Assembly (NCBI GenBank): GCA_021234155.1
Contig: JAJEKV010000035.1
Span: 11,968,407-12,032,406, forward strand
Direction: 5' to 3'
Source of the DNA: Isoetes taiwanensis
Taxonomy: Eukaryota > Streptophyta > Lycopodiopsida > Isoetales > Isoetaceae
Length of the DNA stretch: 64,000 bases
Shown here: one piece after another, positions 12,433 through 23,838 of the stretch
Layout of the letters: the number at the start of each line of letters is the position of its first letter
Numbering within the stretch: the stretch's first letter is position 1
Translations under genes and position numbers: made by a program
Notes under the pieces: generated by a model
What the model was told of the DNA's origin: nothing
Seen by the model: the letters and a program-made list of their open reading frames with translations, nothing else
The model's database searches: none

Positions 12433-13620
12433 AAGGTTTTAGGGCTCTTTTTGAGCCGCTCACTAAGCTGTATTTGCTTTTGTCTGTAAAGTGCACGCTT
12501 TTTATTCCTCAACAAATTATTGTTCCATGCAGGTTTATAAATACAATTCCGTGGCAGTTTCGTTCTTGCAACATGACATTCTTCATCCCACCAAGCATTA
12601 CATGGTCTATTCTTTACAGGTTTCTTCGTGTATCCAAATACATCTCCAGCAGCTTGATGAATGAGATGAGTGAAAGATCTTGCATCAGTATTCAGATTTC
12701 CCGTCCAACTAACATGTTCAAGGAGTGCTTCAATTCTCTTTTTATAATTTTTACTTGCTTTATAGTCTATCTTCAATCTCGGATGAAAAATAGGATGCTG
12801 GATTTCAGATTTTTGCACTTGCTTTATTAATAGGTGCAGGGGCTTATGGTCGGATTCTGGTAGCTTCTCTCCAATGTAAAAGTCTTGAACAATGTCAAGA
12901 TTCCTTGCCATGCAATAGTCAATCACACTAGCTCCAAAATGATTAATATATGTGAACCCTTTTGATTCTGGAAAACATGTTATGCCATTGAGGATCTTCA
13001 AGTTGCAAACCGTGTTGAACTCCAAAAGAAACTCTCCCATATTATTGCAAGCTTTATCTTTAGACTGTCTTTGGAAATTCGGATCTTCTCTCTCATGTAG
13101 TTGGACATCTGTGATGTCTTCATACATAGTGGACTGCTGGCAGCTTGTGCGGGCATTAAAATCACCCAATATAAGTACTTCACCCTATGAACTATACCTC
13201 AATGTGTCTATACAAAGATTCTAAAACGGATCTTCCTTGTCCATGTCTCTTCTATTATAAATTTTAGCATTGCTTGGCGCAAAATAGCATATAGCTATAA
13301 ATATATCATGTCTTAATCCCTCTACTTTTAACCACATATACTGTTTGTTGATATCTGATTTCAGGACCTGAAGCTTCTGTGTACAACATTCTCTACTGTA
13401 AATCACTATTCCTCCAAAACCACGTCCTACCCCTGTTTACTTCTCATTCCATATGTGATCTACTACCATAAAACCAGGGATGTCCGGTAATGGGCGGGTT
13501 TGATGTTCCCATGTCTCAATGAAAAACAACAGATCCTGTTGCTTCCAGATTTCATAAGAGGCTGCTACCTTATCCTGGCTCAGTCCATGAGAATTCCACA
13601 TACTGATTCTCAAGGCCCCA
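12420..13620 (-). pseudogene. LINE ORF2 endonuclease (EEP) domain with internal stops
   Basis: The N-terminal part of ORF2 starts with a MWNSHGL segment near 13600 and has FFIETW (the metal-binding Glu) near 13520. It then meets a TAA stop at 13437-13439 and further stops near 13221 and 13187. The frame continues from 13169 with the catalytic GDFNAR, then SVIDYC, and ends with SDHKPL, the terminal His-containing motif of apurinic-type endonucleases. These enzymes nick target DNA to prime reverse transcription. Catalytic residues remain, but the three stops break the domain. Confidence 0.8.
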
Positions 13621-13715
13621 AGTCCCTAACTGCGCTTTCTGTTTGTAACAATTGCCTTGCCGCTGTGATCCAAATAAGCCACATATCCTGCCTCCCGTGC
13701 CTCTTTAATTCTTAT

Positions 13716-14344
13716 TCATTCTTTCTTTCTAACTTCTAATTGTGCAGGGGTCAGATCCGGATCTAACCAAATTTTCTCTCCTTTAAGAGCACTTCGGTTT
13801 TGAATGACTCTATCTCTTGCTTCCCTGGTGCGAAATTTTACCATGATTGATCTGTTATGGAATCCTGGCTTACCTAATCTTCTCCCAGATATAAATTGAG
13901 GCTCGTGAAGGTGCATAATATCATTGAAAAACTTAATAAGCAATTCTCACCTTCATCTTCTGGAATGCCTGAGATCTTCAAATTACGTGCTCTGGCCTCC
14001 TGGTCTGCCTGTTCAGCTGTGACATGGGCCTGATGTAAAATCATCTGCTCTTTTGTTGTTTCCGCTACCAACGAAGCCAGCTTAGACTCTAATTCGTGAA
14101 TCTGCGTGGAGTAATCAAGAGAAGGTCTCTGGAGAGATGCGGCCATTTCAGAATTTTGAATCTTCAATGTTGCATTCTGTTCCACCACATCTTCCAATCG
14201 CTTTTTCATTCCCTGAACTTCTGCTTTCAAGCCAAGAACTTCAAATTTAAGTTCATTAATCAGGGATATGAGATGTGTGGAATCCCCCTCATACTCGATC
14301 AAGTCTCCCTTGCTGGGAGACCCTCCTTTCTTCTTCGGAGGCAT
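13716..14344 (-). pseudogene. LINE ORF1-like protein: basic N-terminus, coiled coil, RNA-binding C-terminal domain
   Basis: The ORF starts at ATG 14344 with MPPKKKGGSPSKGD. A long heptad-like region follows (residues about 25-115, with runs such as ELKFEVLGLKAEVQGMKKRL), then RARNLKISGIPEDEGENC. Near 13943 the frame shifts. The next frame continues with FISGRRLGKPGFHNRSIMVK and LDPDLTPAQLEVRKKE, which resembles the C-terminal domain of L1 ORF1 proteins. These bind element RNA as chaperones. One frameshift joins the two halves, so the ORF was probably intact at insertion. Confidence 0.7.
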
Positions 14345-14589
14345 GCACCTACGAAAATACTTCCGAAAATTCCAGGCGCCAAAATATCCGCCTTGATAGC
14401 CCTCCGATGCTATTCAATCCCGATATTAAGGTTGTTGTCAATATAAGAAGACTAGTAATGGTGCCCAGCCTTGCTAGGCATAAGTTGGGAACATGTATGG
14501 ATGAAAACCTATTCATCTCAGACTCCTTTTCATAAATCTAGTATAATAGAAACTAAGTCCAATATTGCTGGTGTATAATAGGTTTTTGT

Positions 14590-15950
14590 GTATTCGACAC
14601 CTTTCCCCTTTCCTTTGTCTTTTGTTCTACCCCGCGTTTCCTTTTTTCATTATTCTCTTACGCACTTTCTTTTTTCTTTTTCCCTTTTTTCCTATTTTTC
14701 CTATACATCTTCTTTTTCCCTTTTCCTTTTTTTCTTTTTTTAACCCCCTTCTCCCTTCCCTTTCATTCCCTTCCCTTTTTCCCTTTCCCTTTTTTCTGAT
14801 GGATTTTTTCCCTTCCCTTTTCAGTCTTTCCCCTTTCTTCCTAATTTTTCCATGCCCTTTTTTCCTTTCCCTTTCGTCTTCCTTTTCCTTTTCTCTTTTC
14901 CATGCCCTTTTTTGTTTCCTTTTCCCTGTTTTTTCCATGTGCCCCATTTCTTCCTTTCCTCACCCTCTTCCTCTTTATCCCATGCCCTCCGTTTTCCAAT
15001 TTTTCTCTCCATTTTTTTTTTACCCTTTTTCCTTTCTCCCCCTCTCCCTCCTTTTTCCATCTCCCTTTTCCTTTTTCTTCTTTTTTCATCCGTTCTCCGC
15101 CCTTTCCCCTTTTCCCATGCCTTTTCCCCCTTTCCCTTCGCCCTTCCTTTTCCTTTTCTCTTTTCCTTTCCCTTTTCACTTCCCTTTTTCTCTTTTTTCA
15201 TTTGTCTATCCCTCTTTTTCTTTTTCCTTTCCCCTTTTTCATGCTCCTTTTTCCTCTCTTTTTTCCTCATCTGTTTCCTCTTCAAATGTTTCCCATACCC
15301 TTTCTTCCTCTTTTTCATTTTCCTCTCGTGTTTCCTCGTGCCCTTTTTCCTTTTCCTTTTCCCATTTTCGCCTCATTTTCCGTTTTTCCTTTCCATTTTT
15401 ATTTTCTCATGCCTTTTTCTGTCTTTCCACCATTTTCTCTTCCTCTTTTTCCCTTTCTTTTCCTCCCTTCCCCTTTTCTTTCTTTTTTATTTTCCCATGC
15501 CTTTTTTTTGTCTTTCCACCATTTTTCTCTTCCCCTTTTTCCCTTCCATTTTCCTCCTTTCCTTCCCCTTTCCCTCTTTCCCTTTTTCCGTTGCCCCTTT
15601 TCCCTTCCTTTTCCTCCCTCCCTCTTTTGTTTTACCTTATTTTTTCTTTTTTCCCATGCTATTTTTTCCTTTCCTCACCCTTTTCCTCTTTCCCTTTTTC
15701 CCATGCCTTTTTCCCTTCTCGTTTCCCCTTTTCCTCTTCCCCTTTTCGTCGTGCCTTTTTACCCTTCATATTCCCCTTTCGTCCTCCCTTTTTCTTTTCC
15801 TTTTCCTCTTAAGAGATCAAAGCGATAATCAATCACAGTGGTGGGAAGTCATGCGATAAATCTTGGCCTTCAGATGCAATCTAATAATGTGAGCCATCTA
15901 AATTAGGTCGTGGTCCAACACTTACAGTGAAACTTTATAATATAGGATGC
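14590..15950 (+). repeat. Polypyrimidine-tract repeat, copy 2 (1.2-kb tract)
   Basis: From about 14600 to 15808 the plus strand is almost all C and T, mostly TTTTCCC/CCTTT blocks. Short CATGCC interruptions recur at irregular intervals, so the tract is a decayed minisatellite with CATGCC as a marker. It ends in cttaagagatcaaagc and is followed by the same flank as copy 1 (gtgggaagtc, gcgataaatcttggcct, cttacagtgaaactttataatata). Openings of 300-415 codons on the plus strand, rich in F, S and P, and K/R/E-rich ones on the minus strand are composition artefacts. Confidence 0.8.
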
Positions 15951-16545
15951 TAGACAATGCAAATGAGATTCAACAGTGCTTGTTGAATCTTGAGTTCAGC
16001 CATAGGAAAGCTGACTTTGCTAAGTTTGAGCCTAGATTTCTAGCAGCTGGACATGTTTGAAGATTTCTAGTAGTTGGACATATTTGAGGAGAAGCTAGTA
16101 TATTTGAAGAAAATGATGATTCCTGCTAGGCTCTCAGAAGGCTGCTGGAAATGTTGTTGTGGCATGGCAACACCTTGAAGCTAGTATGCCATAAACTCTT
16201 TGCATATAAAGAGGATGCTTGAGGTGCTCTGCTTAAGGAAATTCTACTCAGGTGTTCTGTCTGACACTTGGACAAATGGCTAAACATCTTGGACAGCTCC
16301 AAGGTAAAAGATCTGTATTTGGAGGATTCGGCCGAAGTTGAAGGAGATGAGAACTAAAACATTTGCAGCTGGCTATTTCTTTCTTTTTGTACTTGTCTGA
16401 GACTTATAGACTTACCTAATGACCAATCAACAAATACTATATGCTACACATGTATGTAATTGACCTCAATTTTATATAAGTTTGGTTGTTACATGTCTCG
16501 CTTAGTTCAAGATTCTGTTTACATCTTATTTTCTTGTTTGGTTGG
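15951..16545. other. No gene recognised
   Basis: Intergenic sequence between the polypyrimidine repeat and the gypsy LTR. It contains a short local duplication of gatttctag...ctggacat near 16035-16090. Confidence 0.5.
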
Positions 16546-18113
16546 TGTGACATCCCCTACTCATATACGGTGCTCGCACCGTATACAAACAGGAGTTCAT
16601 CCCCCATACCAGCTCCATACTGATACAGGGCCCTCCACGTATCACTGCAACCTTGATGAGTTCCAGTGGGAAGAATGAAGGGGTCATTTACCCTGTCTTC
16701 CTCAGGGCCTACCTAGCTGCGGAAGCGTAAACATACTTGTCAGTATACAACATCAACATCACATAACCATCTCGAAGGATGGCTCATCACATACCTGCAT
16801 AGACAAAGATCAGTACATCACATGGGGAATCCTACCCAAGGCTCAGACTCAAGGGGATGACGGCTTGGATCTCCAGAGGTCATTGCGCATTTAATTCATG
16901 GCAAATGAATTTGGCCGGCATAAGAACATGGCTTAGGGTTGTCCACTCCATCCGCCCCTCCCGTGCACACTTTGCGAGTAGGTTGAGGAGTGTTGGGACT
17001 GACCAGTAGCCAGCACGGATGCATAGCCAAAGAGGCTATTCCCCGGTTGCATCTCCCGCCCGATGGGGCGGTAGGGATCACTCCCTCAGATCTACATCTT
17101 GACTCAAAAGGTGACTAGAGGGCCACCGCCCTTATTCGACTTGAACCCAATGGAGAGTGACGATCACTCCCGCGTAATGTCGAGCCCATGCCTTACCCAC
17201 ACTCAGTGGCAAGCCATTAGACCTAGTCCACAGTAATCCCCGGTAGACTTTACACACCAGGGGGATCGTTCAAGAGTCAGTACACGAACCTCCTTCTGAG
17301 CCAGTCTGACCCCTTCACCCACAACCAGGTGTGATTCTTGTACACAGGCCGAATCTACAGTGTGCTAGAGAGGCTAACTAGGAACATCAACTACCAGGCT
17401 TGAGGTCTCTACCCCCCTTCCCAATACAATGAATTCACAGAGATACATCATCCATATACATCACAGAAGAACTAAAGAACTAAATCTAATCTATATCATA
17501 GAGTTAGGTTCTTTAGTTAGTGTCTGGTAACTAGGAATCTAAATGGCTGCTATGGGCGATTTAATATGCTAAACCTACTGATACAATGACTGGAAGACGG
17601 TTTAGGCTATTAAATCGACTAAATACCTGATCCTTGGCTCGCTCCTCCTGCCCTGAATTCGACCATCCTGCTGAATTGCTTGAAGATGGAGCCAACAAGG
17701 AAAACTAATGGTGCAATTCGCTCAGACAGAGTCTGGGAGGCGGTTTTGACCCCTTGAGCGAGCAAAACAGAGCTCTAAAACCCTATGGACGAAAATGGCA
17801 AGTTAGGGTTTCCTTAACCTAAATAGACAAGGGGTTAGGGCTAGGGTTTCCAATTATCCCTTTAAGCATGTGGGATAATTGGGTATGGCCCACTTGCCTT
17901 TAATGGCTAGGTGGCATAAAGGTGTCCACATGGGAAAATGTGCACCTAGATAAATGTGCACATTGGTGAATGTGCACATTAATAAATGCACACACCTTGC
18001 GAGTTGCCCCCTAGGGGCTACCTGCCTGGCTACCGTCAGTCGAGATGGCATGTACGCGTGACGAGGCAGTACAGTATACGTCTTAGGACCGTATACTGTG
18101 CTGGAACGTCACA
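16546..18113 (-). mobile_element. Ty3/gypsy LTR, about 1568 bp, minus orientation
   Basis: The stretch begins TGTGACATCCCC and ends ..AACGTCACA on the plus strand, giving the inverted ends TGTGAC/GTCACA typical of LTRs. Immediately beyond the right end the minus strand reads AAGGTGGGGAGAA, a polypurine tract in the position and form usual for plant gypsy 3' LTRs. Left of 16546 there is no primer-binding site. It is therefore read as the 3' LTR of an element on the minus strand, or a solo LTR with a small internal remnant. A diverged partial copy in the opposite orientation is at 1808-2462. Confidence 0.7.
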
Positions 18114-18130
18114 TTCTCCCCACCTTGAAA
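18114..18130 (-). promoter_or_regulatory. Polypurine tract next to the gypsy LTR
   Basis: On the minus strand the bases just 5' of the LTR read TTTCAAGGTGGGGAGAA. Plant gypsy elements usually prime second-strand synthesis from a purine run of this form directly before the 3' LTR. A second ccaccttgg match lies at about 18161-18170. Confidence 0.55.
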
Positions 18131-18244
18131 TGATGTTGTCCGCAGCATCGTGGGTCTCCCCACCTTGGGATCTTCCTAACCTGCAATCAACTTGATGCAT
18201 ACAATATTTTACTATTATACTTACACAATTATTAGGATTACCTT

Positions 18245-18665
18245 AAAGTAATATTAAAACATTATTACGTCATTACATTATCAAGTAACTTATCAATTCG
18301 TAATTTCAAGGTACTTATTAGTCTCACTTATCACAATATCAGAATTTAACAGTTTTATATACATTTATCTTTCGAGGTACTCTTCATTCCTTGCAACACA
18401 TTCCAACAAAATTTGTGTTGCAAGTCTTCGTAGCTCGACCTCCTTGCCCTCCAATATTTTTAAAACATTACTAGGAGATTACATTATTCCAATAACTTAT
18501 CAATTCATAACTCTATTAAAGCAAGGTACTTATTAGCCTTACTTAATACGACATTTAAGTTTATCAAGATTTAACAATTTCATATACAAAATTTACACTT
18601 CCAAGGTACTCTTCATGCCTTGCAACACATTATAACAAAATTTGTGTTGCAAGTCTTTGCACCTT
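18245..18665. repeat. Two-copy direct repeat, about 213-bp period, with internal hairpin
   Basis: Matching segments are spaced about 213 bases apart: attaaaacattattac/aaaacattactagg, aacttatcaattc, caaggtacttattag and gaggtactcttca/aaggtactcttca. Each copy ends in a perfect 8-base inverted repeat GCAACACA...TGTGTTGC around an A/T-rich loop (about 18391-18421 and 18614-18650). The region lies in what would be the 3' untranslated internal part of the gypsy element. Confidence 0.65.
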
Positions 18666-19940
18666 GAGCCGGAGTGAACTCTATTCTACGGGTCGGTCAC
18701 TTTGATGCAAGTACGTTCAATCATGAGATTGAGCCCTCCCACTTTCTTCGAAAAGAAAATGGTCCTGCACCCCTTCAATGACGTTTGTACACAACGTCAT
18801 ATCTATTCTCTCCCCTTAAGAGGTTATACGCTTCTTACTTAGTGCATTTATTTATTAGCCTTAGCTATAACCATCTGAGATGGATGCACATATTATGTTA
18901 TCATTTATTTCAATATAGTTACAGGTTACCTACTTAGTTAGAACGGTTCTAAACCACAAGGTTTTGTCATCATGACAATTCCCTTTGTCTCAAAAGACTA
19001 TTTGATTACTATAATTCTTATTTTAGATGTACCTTACATGTATTATTCTTTTATATTCTAGAGATTCCCCCTTTCTTAGTTATTTAAACTCTTGGAATAT
19101 TCCTACCAATCGAATTGATGTCATCATAACAAGTTGGCCGGACTTGTTAGATTACTTCTTTTCTTTCGGTTGGATTATTCTTTGGAGGTACTAGATTTAT
19201 ACATGGTCAACAATTATCCTAGCAATGAATCCTTCTTAGCGAGGAGATCAATCTCACCAAGTGGTTTCAATATGTTGGATGTCTGTTAACAATCGTGTAT
19301 AATTTTAGTTACTCCTATGCATTTCCTTCCCAATCCTTGATGCTTAGCTCAATATTGGGGCAATCCTTTCAGCGAGAATATCTGGAAATGCCTTCTAATC
19401 CCAATATGGATGTTACCGTCCATACATTTAACCTACTAGGCTCCATGGCCTTAGATGCTTGAGCTTGCTAGAAGCTCATCCACTCGTTGCCTGCTTGAAG
19501 TAGCGAGGTAACGTTCTTCCGAGTCGCTCGATACTTTAGTCTCCTTGACGGTGGATCTTCTTTGATGTAGAGGTTGACTTTGTTCGTTAGAAACCTCTCA
19601 TTGCTGGTGGCTTGATGGTGTAATTGATCACTTGAAATCTTCCATGCCGCTGAAGATCTTTCGTCTTGAACTCTTTGTCTTGGCAGCTAAAGGACGACTC
19701 TGTATTCGATATTGTTTCTTCGACTCCATCGACGTTTCATACATCGAGTCCTCTTGTCGTTATCGTGTTGCCCGAAGAGTGTTGAGGATGTTGATTGCTT
19801 CACCCCTGCAAATTGCCTGACATCTCTTCCTTTGATCTGTTACGCTATGGGAGGGAAGGAATAACAGGGGAACTATATATGCAAAGCATATAGCTTACAT
19901 AATTACAATTACTACTAGAGCTAAGGGGCAAGAAGAAGAC
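18666..19940. other. No gene recognised; probable element-internal sequence
   Basis: This is A/T-rich sequence followed by a mixed stretch (19430-19840) with one 62-codon opening at 19632. No protein motif was recognised on either strand. Position next to the polypurine tract suggests gypsy internal DNA that has lost its polyprotein. Confidence 0.4.
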
Positions 19941-19947
19941 CATTTTT

Positions 19948-20126
19948 TGTAGAAGTTTGTATGTCCAGCATTGGATTATTTGTCTTCCCATACAGTTGAA
20001 GAAACAATCTCACAGCTAGACATCACTGATGTATGGTTGCATAAGGAGACAGTTGATGTGCTGGATTACTGTCTCAACAACTATCTTGTCTCGGCCTATT
20101 ATATCCTCAATGCTCCAGAAGAGGTA
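19948..20126 (+). CDS. Exon-like open segment, unknown protein
   Basis: One plus frame is open for about 60 codons and has protein-like composition, including ETISQLDITDVWLHKETVDV and LDYCLNNYLVSAYYIL. It ends at GAG|GTATAA, which could be a splice donor; without splicing it meets a stop at once. I do not recognise the family, and no partner exon was identified. It may be an exon of a decayed gene or a chance opening. Confidence 0.25.
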
Positions 20127-20381
20127 TAAAGGCGGTTGCTGGGCACCATTCCTGAAGACTCTAACCACTCTGAAAACTTCAATGACTCCTGAAAATACCA
20201 TTGTATACTAGCCTTTTGTAATATATATGACTTACTTTATGTAATCTTGAGTATTGATTCCAAGTAATGTCTCTAATACAACATAAAAATTTAAGATAAA
20301 GGTCTTCAAATTTTAAGACAAAGGTCTTCAAAATTTAAGATAAATGCTGAAATGATGAAACAACTAGGTCAAACCATTTTC

Positions 20382-21425
20382 AACCTTCATATGGTAGGCT
20401 GTTAAGGATCATCTGATGGGTAGCCCCCTCAAGGGAAAACCTGTTGGTGTCGGGAATTTGATTCATCTCAAACTTGATTGCTATGACATGATGACTGTAT
20501 TGATAAGTAAGACCTTTGTTTTGAAGTAGCTCCCAACTACCATCGGGTTGGATAGCATAGTATACACCAGCCAACACATGTTCATCGACATTAAAAGTCT
20601 GACCCCAACTGTCATGTACAATCTTGTCAAGAATATGCCTCGGCTTAACACACTTCACCACATAGAAGGCTGCTTTCTCTTGATTTCCCTCCTTGGCTAC
20701 AACTGCAAAGTTGTCACCTTCCTCTATGTTTCCACTAAGTCATTCCCCATCACCTTCAAAAAATGCCTCATCAATTTCGTCATCAAGTGTTTCGCCAGTA
20801 AACTTTATAGTGTCACATACTTCCAATTCTTCAACCTATGCCTATTCACACAACATGACCAGTTTCCCTTCAAACAGTTACCACAGAAACAACTTAAACC
20901 TCTATGAGCCACCCTTGTGGTCGATTTGGACATGCATGTCCAAATGCTGTGTATTTCCTTGGTCCCTTCCACCCTGGCACAGTCCAGCCGGTCTGTCCTA
21001 TCAACATCATCCTTTCCAATTAACCTGAAGTACCTGCAAAGAGACAACAACAAGTATTGCAGCTCACAGACAGCATAATACATCACTACTCATCACATTA
21101 CAGCAGTTCACATACAGCACTACTCAGCACATTACAACACTACTCAGCACATTACAGCAGTTCATAAACAACATTACTCAGCAGAATACAGCAGATGAAC
21201 GCATAATATCTTTTGATGTCCCCGTTGTTGGTACCTTCATTCCAACGAGTTGCGAATTCACAGGCATCAGCAGCACCCCTAAATCTCACCCCATCATACT
21301 TGAGCTGCTCTCGAGTGAATGCTCCTTTAAGGACTACCCCATTGTCCATCGTGCTCTCCCTTACCATGGGCTGTCCCAAAGAAATTCCACACTATTTCCT
21401 TCCCTAGCTCATGGTGATATCTTGG
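20382..21425 (-). pseudogene. Orphan plant protein with HGKGEHDG motif, broken
   Basis: On the minus strand the first segment (about 21420-21340) reads WNFFGTAHGKGEHDG. A frameshift follows, and then GAFTREQLKYDGVRFRGAAD (to about 21230). Next come an IHSIWTCMSK segment with LSCFCGNCLKGNWSCC (about 20830-20960), an in-frame TGA near 20735, and a last open part 20661-20382 with VKCVKPRHILDKIVHDSWG and YQYSHHVIAIKFEM, ending in a stop. The order of an HGKG-HDG motif, a Cys-rich CFCxxCLxGxW motif and a YSHxVxAIKF segment matches an unnamed protein family I associate with seed-free plants and transposon-like genes. Its function is unknown. At least one frameshift and one stop make this copy a pseudogene. 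Confidence 0.55.
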
Positions 21426-21439
21426 TAGGAATCTAGGTG

Positions 21440-21495
21440 TGTACCCATAAATTTTGGCTTCTCGTGGACATTAAAAACTATATCTATCTATTTAT
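21440..21495 (+). repeat. Short 3'-tail fragment of a LINE/SINE family
   Basis: The segment ggcttctcgtggacattaaaaa followed by ctatatctatctatttatt matches the 3' end of the LINE at 53.3-55.0 kb (ggtctccgtggatgataaaaa) and the inverted copy at 57835-57960. Only the last 50 bases are recognisable. Confidence 0.45.
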
Positions 21496-22379
21496 TTTAT
21501 ATTTTGCTATCGCTATTATAACTGTTTGGACTAGCTACTGCTCTCCTAGCCTTTGAGGTGCCGTCTATCCTTCATTCCTTGTGTCATACCCGTATCTACA
21601 AAGATGGTCGTCGCATCTTGAAGGTTGTGGTCCATATTCATTTATCGTGGACATGGAGCCTTTCTATCAGGAGGTTTCTGATTATTCCCTCCATCTTAAC
21701 ATGAAGTTGCCTCATTATCTGCTACTTGTTGTATTTGACCTTATCCTTTATCCTGTCTAAATGCCTCCCTATTTGGAGATGCATGCACATTTGAACAATC
21801 AAAAGGCTAATATGTTGCTCTAAAACCAGCCCTAATGTTTTTTGGATGTAGTAGAGATGATTTCAGCACTATCTTCTCTCGTAAGCTCTTGTTTGCTCGT
21901 CATGACCATCTATTGGCTTCTCATCTTCATGAAGGCAACTTTAAATTGAGCAAAATATGAGACATTAAGAGGCTGGAGCTTATGGAAAGTGTAATGATAG
22001 CAATGCAAAGTGAATATGAAACTTTTGGCATCAAAATCATCGCTAATTCCCCATGACTACTATGGGCATCCAGTAGCACTAAGTATAGCCCTTCAAGAGA
22101 TAAAACTTAAAGCACTTTATCTAAAAAGGGTTGTCGTCATTCATGTGGTTGCACTGTCTGGACAACTGCTTCCTTACACATGTTTATGTAGTCAGCCTTC
22201 ATCCCCTTTCCTTTCAACATGTAGAAATTAGGAAGTTTGAACCCCTAGCATTTATATATACCAGAATCATGACCCATGCCTTCATATTCGTGACAACTTC
22301 ACTCATCAGATTCCATATCGTAAATGGAGGGAATTCGAGCATAAACCAGAGTAAACATACTCAAGTTTTGTTGTTTCAT

Positions 22380-22545
22380 GGCTAGTGCATGATGCCTCTC
22401 TAATGTCTGTGCACTCCTCAATGTTATACCTAGGGGTCTTCTGTTCAAGCCCCTTTGGGGACATTTGGAGGATCGTCATATATATCCCTATGGGATGCTG
22501 CCATGTGGTATAACATAAAAATACTATCTATCTATCTTTGTTTGA
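22380..22545 (+). mobile_element. tRNA-derived SINE, diverged copy
   Basis: The B-box-like tctgttcaagcccc, the segment tcgtcatatatatccctatg, the block gatgctgccatgtgg and the tail aaaaatactatctatctatc match the better copy at 33548-33682 in the same order. Target-site duplications were not found. Box A is degraded here. Confidence 0.6.
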
Positions 22546-22766
22546 ATAGTTTGCACCATTTGTTACCAGGCTACATAATTTATAGAAATCGCACCATCAT
22601 TAGGCATTTGTGTTGCCTTTTCCTTCTGCACTTCGGAGTAACTCCCATTCATGTAGCTGCCATGTGCCCATTCACTAATTCTCTCTTGTTCTGGATGGTG
22701 TGTAATACTAATATAAGTGTCTATGGAAAGTCACATTGGCAAGCGCCCTTACTCTAGGGCCCATCT

Positions 22767-22790
22767 TTTTTTTTTTTTTTTTTTTTTGTG
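22767..22790. repeat. Poly-T run
   Basis: An uninterrupted run of more than 20 T on the plus strand. It could be the poly-A tail of a minus-strand retrocopy, but no matching retrocopy body was recognised to its left. Confidence 0.7.
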
Positions 22791-22849
22791 TAATGGAATG
22801 CAAATTATGAGGAGACTGCATGCGAATTTATTCCACAAATATAGCACAA

Positions 22850-23430
22850 AAATGTGGTATTTTTTCCATCTTTAGTCTTTGTGTATCTTGCTGAAGATAT
22901 GCAGGGGCGAAGAACTTGCCTGTTGAAGACCTGTTGTGCCATTGAGAAGATAGGTTTTATGAGACAGCAGCGGTTTTGGATTGAACATAAGAAACAAAGC
23001 TGTCCAAGCTGTCCTAAGATGGTTTATTTGTTCTTTGTTCATAGATATGGAGTTCCAAGATGAATTTTTTAGCATGCACTGATTAATCTCTATTGCATTC
23101 CTAATTCTTAATCCTATCCTTTACAAAAGTTGTCTAGAATTGGGATTTATTTATGTCTGCTTAGAATCAAAAACATCTACGATTCAATGGTTTGTTGCCC
23201 AGAATTAGATGGTCTGTTGCTTAGAATTGCAAAACTGCATCCAACCAATCGTTTGGAGAAAGGAACTGTACGCTTGCCATGTGGACGGCATTGATTTTGT
23301 TGGCATAACCATTGGGGCGCAACATTTTATGAGCGATCAGGAGGTGGAAAGAATAACATCCACTGTAATTGGGAATGAGAATCTAGCAAACTTATATCTT
23401 TCATTCAGACCCTTCTACGGTTAAATGCAA
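22850..23430 (+). other. Short open segments, unknown, possibly exon remnants
   Basis: Plus-strand openings at 22854-23063 and 23209-23424 have moderately protein-like stretches (CLLKTCCAIEKIGFMRQQRF; GIDFVGITIGAQHFMSDQEV). No family was recognised and no consistent splice model links them. The segment ctttcattcagacccttctac near 23400 also occurs near 60650, so part of this is repetitive. Confidence 0.2.
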
Positions 23431-23838
23431 AAGGTGCTGCAGCAAAGAAATCAACCCCATTATAACCAGGCTCAAGGCCTGAGAAAATTCAGCAGCAGCC
23501 TTGGGACTCTACTAGCAATATTTGAGATGATAGGAAGAGTGCATTTACAAGGAATTCCTCTTTCGAAATTGGCCTAATGCCAAGAACATAAAATTCAGCA
23601 TAAAACCATTGCCCAGTCTCTATGCAACAATTCACTATAAATGCATTTATAATGAATAATTTTGTAGCAGTTTATATGGAATTCTACACAGCTTAGCATA
23701 TCCAGCCAGGGTTTAAAGAGTGGACTTTCAATGCCCAGTTGGTGTTCTAAACTACCAAAGAATCAGGTGGCACGAGTAGAAAATAGCGCTTGTAAATGCC
23801 CTTGACAAATTAAGTGATGCTAACACACCTAAATGTTA

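Larger units (their letters stand above)
10379..14480 (-). mobile_element. Nearly full-length two-ORF LINE (L1-like), recently inactivated
   Basis: The element is read on the minus strand from about 14480 to a (ATTAC)n-like tail at 10379-10400. It carries, in order, a basic and coiled-coil ORF1, an endonuclease/exonuclease/phosphatase domain, a reverse transcriptase with YADD, and a C-terminal Cys/His motif. Each part has few lesions: a frameshift in ORF1 near 13943, stops near 13437, 13221 and 13187 in the endonuclease, a frameshift just before YADD near 11597, and a stop near 11352. This domain order is that of plant L1-clade LINEs. It is the best preserved element in the window, though not active as read. 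The 5' end is approximate. Confidence 0.85.
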